This document shows, piece after piece, positions 1 to 6,354 of a DNA stretch of 16,979 bases. The DNA is from an uncultured Acetatifactor sp. GTDB taxonomy: Bacteria; Bacillota; Clostridia; Lachnospirales; Lachnospiraceae. Under the pieces are notes generated by a model. It did not search any database, was not told the origin of the DNA, and worked only from the letters and a program-made list of their open reading frames with translations. A program made the position numbers and the translations under genes. The DNA is taken from NCBI GenBank assembly GCA_910586775.1, contig CAJUJN010000089.1, forward strand, positions 1 through 16,979, given 5' to 3'. Position 1 is the first letter of the stretch. The number at the start of each line of letters is the position of its first letter.

Positions 1-53
1 GCACGTCCGGTTCCGTAGAGGGGTGTGGGGAGTAATCCCCACATCTACTCGAC
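1..53 (+). mobile_element. 3' end of a group II intron (domain V 3' half, domain VI, 3' splice site)
   Basis: Bases 1-13 (GCACGTCCGGTTC) match the 3' half of a bacterial group II intron domain V. Next comes a domain VI-like hairpin: TGTGGGG at 24-30 pairs with CCCCACA at 37-43. A lower stem GAG/CTC (18-20 with 48-50) leaves A47 unpaired, as expected of the branch-point adenosine. The intron would end at GAC (51-53), which fits the usual terminal AY and a branch A about seven bases from the end. The intron-encoded reverse transcriptase and domains I-IV must lie left of the window. The intron runs on the plus strand, antisense to the blaR1 remnant beside it. The identification rests on recalled domain V/VI structure; the exact splice point could be off by a base or two. 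Confidence 0.8.
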
Positions 54-132
54 AGTCCCCAGGGTTCATATTCCGCTTCCACCTCTTCCCTGCTCATGCA
101 CAGATTCAGTTTCACGATAAAAGCCCCTTTTT

Positions 133-594
133 CTACCCCGAATTCCTCCCCGAGCGCCGCTGTACACTCATATTCTGCGTCTGAAGCTGAAAGTCCGCAG
201 AGCCTTCTTCTACTCCTATACTTTCTTCAATAAATGTAGTTGAATTATCCATGGAGACATCTGTGCCGACTGCGCCTTCGCTCATCCCCTCCGATACAAA
301 CGCATCATAATGTGCAACCACCTGTTCCATCGCAGTGTTTCCTGCTTTTTTCAGAAACGGATTATCCGGAAACAAGCCGGATAAAAAGGAAGCTGACGGC
401 ACCGGAAGACTTAGAGGGCTGCTGACGGAAAAGGGAACCAGCAACCGCAAAAGCACCACTCCCCAGAGCACCGGAAACACAAATTTCGGCAGTCTTTCCT
501 TCAAAAACGCCCGCAGCAAAAGCACAATTATAATCATGATACTTCCATACAACGCCATATAACAAAAAGGCATATTCATTCCAAAATGCAGCAT
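133..594 (-). pseudogene. blaR1: Truncated BlaR1/MecR1-type (M56) sensor, N-terminal part only
   Basis: The 153-residue product begins like BlaR1/MecR1-family membrane peptidases: a hydrophobic segment near residues 10-28, then RLPKFVFPVLWGVVLLRLLVPFS near residues 34-56, typical of the first two membrane helices. Family members usually exceed 400 residues and carry a zinc HExxH motif. No HExxH or later helices are present here, so proteolytic signalling is unlikely. The last residues are low-complexity and polar and end at a TAG; a different frame is open from about 190 down to 54, and the group II intron begins at 53. The ATG follows the blaI TAA directly with no gap, so the two were translated as a coupled pair. 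An untruncated protein of another kind is possible but less likely. Confidence 0.65.
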
Positions 595-954
595 TTATTT
601 CGCCTCCTCTATCATGCGGGCAAGACGGGCGGCCTCCGCCTCCGATATACCCTGATTTTTTAAAAACGATGAAAAAAACAACTCGCTGGAGCCGCCGAAC
701 ATTTTATCGATAAGCTGCTCCGTCTCACTTTGGGCCACCTCATCCCTGGTGACAAGAGGGGTACAGACGAAGCCCGGCTCCCCACGCTCCACAGCCCCTT
801 TCTCTATGCACTTCTTGATGACGGTATATGTGGTATTCTTGTTCCAGCCGATACGCGCGGACAGAACATCCACGATATCTTTCGCAGATTTCGGCCCCTG
901 CTCCCACAGAACTTCCATGACCTTTAATTCTGAATCAAAAAGTTTTCCATTCAT
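595..954 (-). CDS. blaI: BlaI/MecI/CopY-family transcriptional repressor
   Basis: This 119-residue winged-helix repressor has the usual BlaI family length. The helix-turn-helix and wing occupy about residues 7-70: DSELKVMEVLWEQGPKSAKDI, then the recognition-helix region NKNTTYTVIKKCIEKG at 38-53. The C-terminal helices (about 75-119) are for dimerisation. BlaI proteins bind inverted repeats at their own promoter and are inactivated when a partner BlaR1 protease is triggered. The partner here is truncated, so the repressor may be constitutively active or answer to a sensor elsewhere. The ATG is preceded by an AAGGA site seven bases upstream. Two near-identical palindromes overlap the promoter (1018-1063), which supports autorepression. 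The target genes and the inducer cannot be told from this window. Confidence 0.88.
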   Translation of the reverse strand: MNGKLFDSELKVMEVLWEQGPKSAKDIVDVLSARIGWNKNTTYTVIKKCIEKGAVERGEPGFVCTPLVTRDEVAQSETEQLIDKMFGGSSELFFSSFLKNQGISEAEAARLARMIEEAK

Positions 955-1017
955 AGACTTTCCTTTCCTGTATCTCTCTGCTTTTTGTTCCTTATTCCAT
1001 ATGGTAAAAGAACATTG

Positions 1018-1033
1018 GACTATCGCAATAGTC
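1018..1033. promoter_or_regulatory. BlaI-type operator, proximal copy
   Basis: GACTATCGCAATAGTC is an inverted repeat (GACTAT / ATAGTC, with one mismatch at the centre) lying between the blaI promoter and gene. It is 14/16 or better identical to the second copy, whose centre is 30 bp away. Placement and symmetry point to binding by the adjacent BlaI; this is inference. Confidence 0.75.
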
Positions 1034-1046
1034 TGACGTCATATAT

Positions 1047-1075
1047 AGACTATCACAATAGTCCGGATATGTCAA
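1047..1075 (-). promoter_or_regulatory. Predicted sigma-A promoter of blaI
   Basis: On the minus strand, TTGACA (1070-1075) is followed after 17 bases by TAGTCT (1047-1052). A TGA immediately before the hexamer makes an extended -10. The -35 is a perfect consensus; the -10 is weak. It directs transcription into blaI, with a leader of roughly 85 bases. Confidence 0.65.
1048..1063. promoter_or_regulatory. BlaI-type operator, distal copy overlapping the -10
   Basis: GACTATCACAATAGTC is an inverted repeat that covers the putative -10 element and part of the spacer of the blaI promoter, so a bound repressor would block RNA polymerase. The copy-to-copy distance of 30 bp is about three helical turns and would place two dimers on the same DNA face. 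Confidence 0.78.
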
Positions 1076-1187
1076 TGGTAAAATGAAGATTAAATCCAGT
1101 CAGACATCATATATACATCATATTCAGGCCTGGCTGGATTATTGAACCTGCAAAACAGCAGGATGACCTGCCCGGGGCGTGCAAAAA

Positions 1188-1283
1188 GCCGTCGGGAGAT
1201 GACTGCATTCCTGCAATATATACTGTGTTATATGGATAATCACAACCATATAACACAGTATGCGAATGTCATTTCCCGACGGC
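1188..1283. repeat. Long imperfect inverted repeat, possible iorAB terminator or miniature element
   Basis: The outer arms GCCGTCGGGA (1188-1197) and TCCCGACGGC (1274-1283) are perfectly complementary. They are extended by GATGAC (1198-1203) against GTCATT (1268-1273) with one G-U pair. After an internal mismatched stretch, TACTGTGTTATATGG (1221-1235) pairs perfectly with CCATATAACACAGTA (1246-1260) around a 10-base loop. On the minus strand the outer stem is followed by TTTTTGC (1182-1188), so it may terminate iorAB transcripts. On the plus strand it is followed by a CT-rich CTCTCTTTT. The length of about 96 bases and the two-block structure are unusual for a simple terminator and resemble a small palindromic mobile element. 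Confidence 0.75.
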
Positions 1284-1426
1284 CTCTCTTTTGAGTCGTC
1301 TTTATTTACTTATTTCTGTGCTGTTGCGGTCCGCCGTTCTGCACCACACCGGCTGCCGGGGTACCGTTCGAGGATTTTATGTTCCTGCCCTCTTATACGC
1401 AGATTTTCTTATAAAATTTCTCATAC

Positions 1427-2008
1427 TTATCCTGCCGTTTCCATCAGATATCCCGCCTCAAAAGCTTTGCGGTTTATCTCCACGGTCTTAGGCGGAACGG
1501 TCTTTTCCAATACCTCAAGCCATGCTTCCCTGTCGAAGCCTATATATCTGGCAGCCGCGCCTAAAACCACTACATTAAAGGCTTTGGGAGCGCCCATTTC
1601 CAGAGCTGTCCTGGTGGCCTCCACCACAACGGTTTTTCTTGCGGCCCGCAGGGTATCCAGTACGTTCTCCGGATACGCAGCAGCTCCCGTCACCACCGTG
1701 ATAGGGTCAATGCGCCAGTCATTGACGATGGCCACACCGTCTTTTTTCAGAAAATGCAGATAGCGCAGCGCCTCCAGTCGTTCAAATGCAATCAGCACAT
1801 CGGCACAGCCCTCCTCCACGATCGGCTCCGCCACCTGCTCCCCATACCGCACAAAGGTCACCACACTGCCTCCCCGCTGGGCCATTCCGTGAACCTCGGA
1901 CAGCTTCACATCATATTCTCCGTGAATCGCCAGATTTCCCAGTATCCGGCTGGTCAGGAGCGTGCCCTGTCCGCCTACGCCTACAATCATTATATTTTTC
2001 ACGCTCAT
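1427..2008 (-). CDS. iorB: Indolepyruvate ferredoxin oxidoreductase, beta subunit
   Basis: This 193-residue protein matches the gamma-domain-like subunit of 2-oxoacid:ferredoxin oxidoreductases. The N-terminal GVGGQGTLL (10-18) is the family signature, followed by SEVHGMAQRGGSVVTFVRYG, also characteristic. With IorA it converts indolepyruvate and other aryl pyruvates to aryl-acetyl-CoA plus CO2, reducing ferredoxin, in the cytoplasm of anaerobes. The ATG is preceded by AGGAGG with nine bases of spacing. It lies 119 bases after iorA with no promoter seen between them, so the two are probably one transcript. The gap contains two short look-alike sequences (AAAGGATAAA near 2050 and 2107) that could each form a small hairpin. 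Confidence 0.93.
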   Translation of the reverse strand: MSVKNIMIVGVGGQGTLLTSRILGNLAIHGEYDVKLSEVHGMAQRGGSVVTFVRYGEQVAEPIVEEGCADVLIAFERLEALRYLHFLKKDGVAIVNDWRIDPITVVTGAAAYPENVLDTLRAARKTVVVEATRTALEMGAPKAFNVVVLGAAARYIGFDREAWLEVLEKTVPPKTVEINRKAFEAGYLMETAG

Positions 2009-2127
2009 GCGTACAATCCTCCTAATTTTAGTCGCTGCGCGACGGATCTAAAGGATAAATCCTCTTCGAAACTTTATCTCTAATGAAACCGCTGCACAAC
2101 AGAACGAAAGGATAAACCTTCGGTACA

Positions 2128-3873
2128 TCACGCCTTCCGTCTCGTCTCTATGGCGTCAAATTTACACAGTTTTTCACATAGTCCGCAGCCATTGCACATG
2201 GTTTCGTCGATAGAAATCGTCCCATCCGCGTTTCTGGTCAGCGCGGGACAGCCCGGACGCAGGCATGCACCGCATTTTTTACATTTTTCCGGAATGGGCA
2301 CACACTTGTCAGGGAATGTGACTCCCTTGAGCAGTACACAGGGTGCCTTGGTGATAATAACCGACACCGCATCCCGCTGTGTCTCCCTGCGGAAAGCTTC
2401 CGTGAGGCCGTCCAGGTCAAAGGCGCTGATTTCATATACATGCTCGATTCCAAGGGAACGGCACAGCCGGGTGATGTCGATTGCCGGAACCGTCTCTCCT
2501 TTCAGTGTCTTGCCTGTAGCCGCATGGTCCTGATGTCCCGTCATGCCGGTAGTGGAATTATCCAGGATTACCACCGTCCCGCAGGACTGATTGTACACCA
2601 TGTTCATCAGGGAATTGATTCCTGTATGCATAAACGTGGAATCTCCGATTACTGCCACCCAGTTCCGGATATATTCCTTCCCTCGTGCTTTCTCCATCCC
2701 ATGCAGAGTACTGATGCTGGAGCCCATACAGATGGTGGAGTCCACCACACTCAGAGGCGCAACCGCTCCGAGAGTATAACAGCCGATGTCTCCCGCCGCA
2801 TGAATCTTCAGCCGGTTCAGCACGGAATATACGCTGCGGTGAGGACAGCCTGGACAGAGAATAGGCGGTCTGGCAGGTACCTGGGCAGCCGCTTCCACAC
2901 TGCAGTCCCGGCCCAGAACACGTTCCCTGAGCATGGCGGCGCTGTACTCTCCCTGAACCGTGAAAATCTCCTTGCCCACAGCCTTCTGAATGCCCCAGGA
3001 TTTCACCTGTTCTTCAATCACGGGCTCCAGTTCCTCAAATATGTACAGTTTATCTACTTTCGACGCAAATTCTTCTATCAGCTTTCTCGGAAGAGGATGC
3101 ACCAGTCCAAGCTTCAGAACGCTGGCATCCGGCATGGCCTCCCGTACATACTGATACGGAATTCCACTCGTGATAAAGCCCACGGACAAATCCCGATATT
3201 CTGTGCGGTTTATATCCAGCGTACAGGCATCCTCCGCCATTTTTTTCATGCGCTCTTCCACGAACACATGCCTTTTGATGGCATTCCCCGGCATCATCAC
3301 ATATTTGACGATATTTCGTTCATACGGAAGAACTTCCCTCTCTGTCCGCTCTTCCAGCTCCACGATGCCCTGGGAATGGGAGAGCCTGGTGGTGGAGCGC
3401 ACCATCATGGGAGTATCGTAACGTTCGCTCAGTTCGAATGCACGTTTCGTGAATTCCTTTGCCTCTGCACTGTCCGACGGCTCCAGTACGGGAATCATGG
3501 CGGCTCTGGCCACCATCCGGCTGTCCTGCTCGTTCTGAGAGCTGTACATACCGGGGTCATCTGCCGCCACTACCACCATACCGCCGCCCACGCCTGTATA
3601 AGCTGCCGTAAAAAGCGGGTCCGCCGCCACATTTACCCCCACATGCTTCATGCAGCACATGGAACGTGCTCCCGCGATGGAAGCGCCAATTGCCACCTCT
3701 GCCGCCACTTTCTCATTGGGGGACCACTCCGCATAAACCTCATCGTACTTTGCAATTGCCTCACTGATTTCCGTGCTGGGTGTGCCGGGATAAGCCGCCG
3801 ATACTTTTACGCCCGCCTCATAGGCACCTCTCGCTATGGCTTCGTTGCCAAGCAGTATTCTCTTCTCTGACAC
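2128..3873 (-). CDS. iorA: Indolepyruvate ferredoxin oxidoreductase, alpha subunit
   Basis: This is the 581-residue catalytic subunit. The pyrimidine-side domain is at the N-terminus (AAYPGTPSTE, 27-35; SPNEK at 51-55, with the likely thiamine-activating Glu54). The pyrophosphate-binding domain has CPGCPHRSVYSVL (340-352), GDIGCYTLG (361-369) and the Mg/TPP motif starting GDSTF at 410 and ending with N near 424-428. Two [4Fe-4S] motifs close the protein: C531, C534, C537, C542 and C560, C563, C566, C570. The frame is open further upstream, to an ATG at 3990. I chose the GTG at 3871-3873 because AGGAGG (3881-3886) sits seven bases away and the conserved SEKRILLGNEAIARG start follows at once. 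Known role: ferredoxin-linked oxidation of aryl pyruvates from aromatic amino acid breakdown. The reverse, synthetic direction is also possible. Confidence 0.94.
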   Translation of the reverse strand: MSEKRILLGNEAIARGAYEAGVKVSAAYPGTPSTEISEAIAKYDEVYAEWSPNEKVAAEVAIGASIAGARSMCCMKHVGVNVAADPLFTAAYTGVGGGMVVVAADDPGMYSSQNEQDSRMVARAAMIPVLEPSDSAEAKEFTKRAFELSERYDTPMMVRSTTRLSHSQGIVELEERTEREVLPYERNIVKYVMMPGNAIKRHVFVEERMKKMAEDACTLDINRTEYRDLSVGFITSGIPYQYVREAMPDASVLKLGLVHPLPRKLIEEFASKVDKLYIFEELEPVIEEQVKSWGIQKAVGKEIFTVQGEYSAAMLRERVLGRDCSVEAAAQVPARPPILCPGCPHRSVYSVLNRLKIHAAGDIGCYTLGAVAPLSVVDSTICMGSSISTLHGMEKARGKEYIRNWVAVIGDSTFMHTGINSLMNMVYNQSCGTVVILDNSTTGMTGHQDHAATGKTLKGETVPAIDITRLCRSLGIEHVYEISAFDLDGLTEAFRRETQRDAVSVIITKAPCVLLKGVTFPDKCVPIPEKCKKCGACLRPGCPALTRNADGTISIDETMCNGCGLCEKLCKFDAIETRRKA

Positions 3874-3897
3874 GTTTGCTCCTCCTGTCTCAGTTCT

Positions 3898-3955
3898 GCA
3901 GCAGTTCCGTACGACACCGGAGTCCAGGCAACGGACGGAACTGCTGCTGTTTTTT
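3898..3955. promoter_or_regulatory. Stable hairpin in the iorA leader
   Basis: GCAGCAGTTCCGT (3898-3910) and ACGGAACTGCTGC (3935-3947) form a perfect 13-bp stem around a 24-base loop. On the minus strand it ends 11 bases before the iorA Shine-Dalgarno site. On the plus strand it is followed by TTTTTT (3950-3955) and would look like a terminator, although no plus-strand gene precedes it. No known riboswitch consensus was recognised. Confidence 0.6.
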
Positions 3956-4003
3956 CCATATATGTCTGCAGCCGTATCAGGCACAGGCATATGCTGTTTT
4001 TAA

Positions 4004-4049
4004 CAAAAAGGTGTAAAGCCATATTAATTCAAGAACGACTTTACACCTT
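4004..4049 (-). terminator. Terminator-like hairpin in the iorA leader / downstream of ruvB
   Basis: On the minus strand AAGGTGTAAAG (4039-4049) pairs perfectly with CTTTACACCTT (4008-4018) around a 20-base loop and runs into a T-rich tract (TTTTTGTT). It lies about 95 bases after the ruvB stop and about 35 bases after the predicted iorA start point. It could therefore end ruvAB transcripts and also act as an attenuator for iorAB. Confidence 0.65.
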
Positions 4050-4089
4050 ACTTTATCATTCCTAACAGATTGCTCTTTTCAATGTTTTC

Positions 4090-4118
4090 ATTATAACAAC
4101 CAATTCTCAAAGTGTAAA
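4090..4118 (-). promoter_or_regulatory. Predicted sigma-A promoter of iorAB
   Basis: On the minus strand TTTACA (4113-4118) and a perfect TATAAT (4090-4095) are separated by exactly 17 bases. Transcription would start near 4083, giving a leader of about 210 bases to the GTG of iorA. The -35 lies within CTTTACAC, which is also found in the hairpin at 4008-4049. Confidence 0.8.
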
Positions 4119-4144
4119 GCCTTTATTCCGTTGACACCCTGAAA

Positions 4145-5152
4145 TCAGCTTTTCTGCTTATAGGTACCGCAGTCCAGATGCCGGTATGCCAGTTCCGTGG
4201 CCACTCTGCCCCTGGGGGTACGGTTCAGAAGCCCGTTTTTGATCAGATACGGCTCGTAGACATCCTCTATGGTTCCCGCATCCTCTCCGATGGCAGCGGC
4301 AAGGGTATCCAGTCCCACAGGCCCGCCGTCGAATTTCTCTATCATGGTCTGCAGTATATTCCTGTCGATATGATCCAGTCCCAGCTTGTCCACATCCATC
4401 AGGTCCAGGGCAGTACGAGCCACTTCCTCCGTAATGATGCCGTCATACTTCACCTGGGCAAAGTCACGCACCCTCTTTAAGATACGGTTGGCAAGCCTGG
4501 GCGTTCCCCGGCTTCTGCGCGCCATCTCAAGCGCACCGCCCGGCTCGATTTCCACTCCCAGAATTCTGGCAGAATGAAGAATAATCATCTGCAGTTCTTC
4601 CACCGTATAGAATTCCATATGATAAATCATGCCGAATCTGTCCCGCAGCGGCGCAGTCAGAAGGCCTGCCCTGGTGGTAGCACCCACCAGAGTAAATCTG
4701 GGCAGTTCCAGACGCACGGAGCGTGCCGTGGAGCCTTTCCCGATCATAATGTCGATACAATAATCCTCCATGGCCGGATACAGCACTTCTTCTACCTGCC
4801 GGTTCAGGCGGTGTATCTCATCCACGAAAAGCAGGTCGCCTTCCTCCAGATTATTGAGGATTGCCGCCATTTCTCCCGGCTTCTCAATGGCAGGGCCGCT
4901 GGTCACTTTTAAATGGGTACCCATCTCATTGGCAATGATGCCTGCCAGAGTGGTTTTCCCCAATCCGGGCGGCCCGTAGAAAAGCACATGGTCCAGTGCG
5001 TCTCCCCGGAGTTTCGCCGCTTCTATGTATATCTTCAGATTTTCCTTTACTTTGGATTGACCGATGTAGTCATCCAGTTTCTGTGGCCGAAGGGAACCTT
5101 CTATTTTAATATCCTCTTCGGTAATATTTGTCTCAATCATTCGCTTGGGCAT
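4145..5152 (-). CDS. ruvB: Holliday junction branch migration helicase RuvB
   Basis: RuvB is the AAA+ motor that, with RuvA, drives branch migration of Holliday junctions during recombinational repair. The 335-residue length is standard. Visible elements: RPQKLDDYIGQ (22-32), Walker A GPPGLGKT (60-67), Walker B LLFVDEIHRL (107-116), sensor GATTRAG (157-163), the arginine-finger region PLRDRFG (168-174), and the C-terminal winged helix with DAGTIEDVYEPYLI and GLLNRTPRGR. The next gene upstream on the same strand is ruvA, but the 280-base gap between them holds a decayed fragment rather than the near-overlap common for this pair. The iorA promoter begins just past the ruvB stop. Confidence 0.97.
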   Translation of the reverse strand: MPKRMIETNITEEDIKIEGSLRPQKLDDYIGQSKVKENLKIYIEAAKLRGDALDHVLFYGPPGLGKTTLAGIIANEMGTHLKVTSGPAIEKPGEMAAILNNLEEGDLLFVDEIHRLNRQVEEVLYPAMEDYCIDIMIGKGSTARSVRLELPRFTLVGATTRAGLLTAPLRDRFGMIYHMEFYTVEELQMIILHSARILGVEIEPGGALEMARRSRGTPRLANRILKRVRDFAQVKYDGIITEEVARTALDLMDVDKLGLDHIDRNILQTMIEKFDGGPVGLDTLAAAIGEDAGTIEDVYEPYLIKNGLLNRTPRGRVATELAYRHLDCGTYKQKS

Positions 5153-5232
5153 GTTTTTATAACCTTATCTGTTTTTATTTGTTATGCTTCCCTGCAATGC
5201 TTCAATGCAATCATGTATTAACCTGCAGTACT

Positions 5233-5430
5233 TTATATCAGGTGACTGACACTCCGTATCTCCTCCAGAATATGACCGATATTTCCCCTTCCGGCATATC
5301 TGCTCAAATTGAAGAAATCTTCGTCAAGGCCGAACCAGTACAATTCATTCTCATCACCATGTACTTCCACCGGATGCTTCAGCTACCCCGCATATACCTC
5401 CAGATGCCAGCCAGTTGTCTCCCGTCAGGA
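5233..5430 (-). pseudogene. Decayed coding fragment between ruvA and ruvB
   Basis: One minus-strand frame reads WHLEVYAG, then an in-frame TAG (5383-5385), then 49 sense codons including HPVEVHGDENELYWFGLDED and ending SVSHLI with TAA at 5233-5235. The composition (balanced acidic and aromatic residues, no low complexity) looks like real protein. The sequence on both sides of the TAG reads as one continuous chain, consistent with a CAG-to-TAG change. No start codon with a Shine-Dalgarno site is seen upstream, since the frame opens just after a TGA near the end of ruvA. I do not recognise the family. It may be the tail of a gene lost between ruvA and ruvB. Confidence 0.4.
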
Positions 5431-5432
5431 CA

Positions 5433-6044
5433 TCAGAACATTTTCTTCAAAGCAGCCTTCAGCACTGTGCCGGAATCCATTGTCTCGATGCCCTCGATGG
5501 AATTGACTGCTTTCACCGCCTCCGCATTTCCATAACCAAGGGATACAAGCGCTTCCACTGCTTCCTGCTTCTGGGGACTGTCCACTGTTCCGACATTGGC
5601 AGCCCGGGCGCTCTCAATTTCTTTCCCGATTATGGTATCGTCTATCTTAATCTTGTCTTTCAGTTCCAGAATCAGCCGCTCCGCTGTCCTGGCGCCGATT
5701 CCCGGCGCTTTGGTGATGGCTTTCACATCCCCGGACATAATGGCAAAACGCAGTGAATCCGCATCCAGAACAGAGAGGATGGCAAGCGCGCCCTTTGGTC
5801 CGATGCCGCTTACCGTAATGCATCTTTTGAATATCTCCAGATCATTTTTAGACAAAAAACCGTATAGCTGTATTGCATCTTCCCGTACATTTGTGTAGGT
5901 ATACAGTTTTACCTTTTCTCCGATGCCGGGAAGCTTTGCCGCTGTATCCGCGGAAATTTTTACGTTATATCCCATACCGCCCACGTCGATGACGGCGTTG
6001 TCTTCGGCAATGTCGTCCACGATTCCTTTTACATATGCTATCAT
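5433..6044 (-). CDS. ruvA: Holliday junction branch migration protein RuvA
   Basis: RuvA binds four-way DNA junctions as a tetramer and loads RuvB. The 203-residue protein has the three expected domains: an N-terminal OB-fold (about 1-63; MIAYVKGIVD and DVGGMGYNV), two helix-hairpin-helix motifs (VSGIGPKGALAIL at 78-90 and APGIGARTAERLIL at 113-126), and the C-terminal RuvB-binding three-helix domain (about 155-203; EAVEALVSLGYGNAEAVKAV). The ATG has GAAGGG six bases upstream. It presumably shares a transcript with ruvB. A two-copy tandem repeat lies in its leader (6068-6109). Confidence 0.97.
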   Translation of the reverse strand: MIAYVKGIVDDIAEDNAVIDVGGMGYNVKISADTAAKLPGIGEKVKLYTYTNVREDAIQLYGFLSKNDLEIFKRCITVSGIGPKGALAILSVLDADSLRFAIMSGDVKAITKAPGIGARTAERLILELKDKIKIDDTIIGKEIESARAANVGTVDSPQKQEAVEALVSLGYGNAEAVKAVNSIEGIETMDSGTVLKAALKKMF

Positions 6045-6354
6045 ACTGCACCCTTCCCTGAGTATTCTTTCTCTGTTTTCTGTTACTGTTTCCCTGTTTT
6101 CTGTTTCCGGTTGACCTGTATGCGCCGTTCCGCAGCCCCCGTAAGGCTGATGGCGCTTTCCGCTCCCCTGGCTGCCCCCGGGTCACTTCTCTATACTATG
6201 GGGTTTCTGCAGGCCGGATTCCTGGCGTCCCGCCTGATAAGCCGGCGTATTTATTATGTGTATTTGCAGGGCAGTATCTCAGGCTTCCGTCATATCCCGT
6301 CCCCGGCTGCTCCAACCTGCATGAGAACAGGTAATAAAGGAACTGCCCGGGAGC
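6045..6354. other. Intergenic region between the MATE gene and ruvA
   Basis: No gene is supported in this 310-base stretch. It contains the tandem repeat at 6068-6109, a GC-rich segment around 6130-6180, and a compact structure near 6215-6245 (GCCGG...CCGGC enclosing GGCG TCC CGCC) that lacks a T-tract and so is not a clear terminator. No convincing promoter for ruvA was found. Confidence 0.5.
6068..6109. repeat. Two-copy 21-bp tandem repeat in the ruvA leader
   Basis: Two adjacent 21-base units (6068-6088 and 6089-6109) share CTGTTTTCTGTT and differ at three positions. On the minus strand they form a purine-rich, C-poor tract just upstream of the ruvA Shine-Dalgarno site. The function is unknown; replication slippage could have produced it. 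Confidence 0.65.

Larger units (their letters stand above)
955..1426. other. Intergenic region between blaI and iorB
   Basis: No gene is seen in this 472-base stretch. It holds the blaI leader, promoter and twin operators (to about 1075), a featureless AT-rich segment (1076-1187), the long inverted repeat at 1188-1283, and a segment of about 140 bases (1284-1426) directly after iorB in which I see nothing convincing. Confidence 0.6.

Noticed and set aside
2440..3870. Long plus-strand open frame (476 codons) opposite iorA
   Set aside because: It lies wholly antisense to a well-supported iorA, is rich in His/Arg/Cys as expected of a shadow frame, and shows no domain or ribosome binding site.
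3898..3955. Plus-strand terminator near iorA
   Set aside because: It looks like one (13-bp stem and six Ts), but no plus-strand gene or promoter precedes it, so a role in the minus-strand leader is more plausible.
3834..4022. Upstream starts for iorA (ATG at 3990) or a separate small gene in its leader
   Set aside because: The added codons run through the two leader hairpins and lack family similarity; a strong AGGAGG stands at the right distance from the GTG at 3873.
4011..4046. TyrR-box-like operator (TGTAAA...TTTACA) near iorA
   Set aside because: The half-sites resemble the enterobacterial TyrR box, but their spacing is about 20 or more bases instead of six, and TyrR control is not expected in Clostridia. 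A hairpin explains the symmetry better.
5383..5385. Read-through (pyrrolysine or other recoding) at the in-frame TAG between ruvA and ruvB
   Set aside because: No start codon with a ribosome binding site opens this frame and the fragment is short; simple gene decay is the plainer reading.
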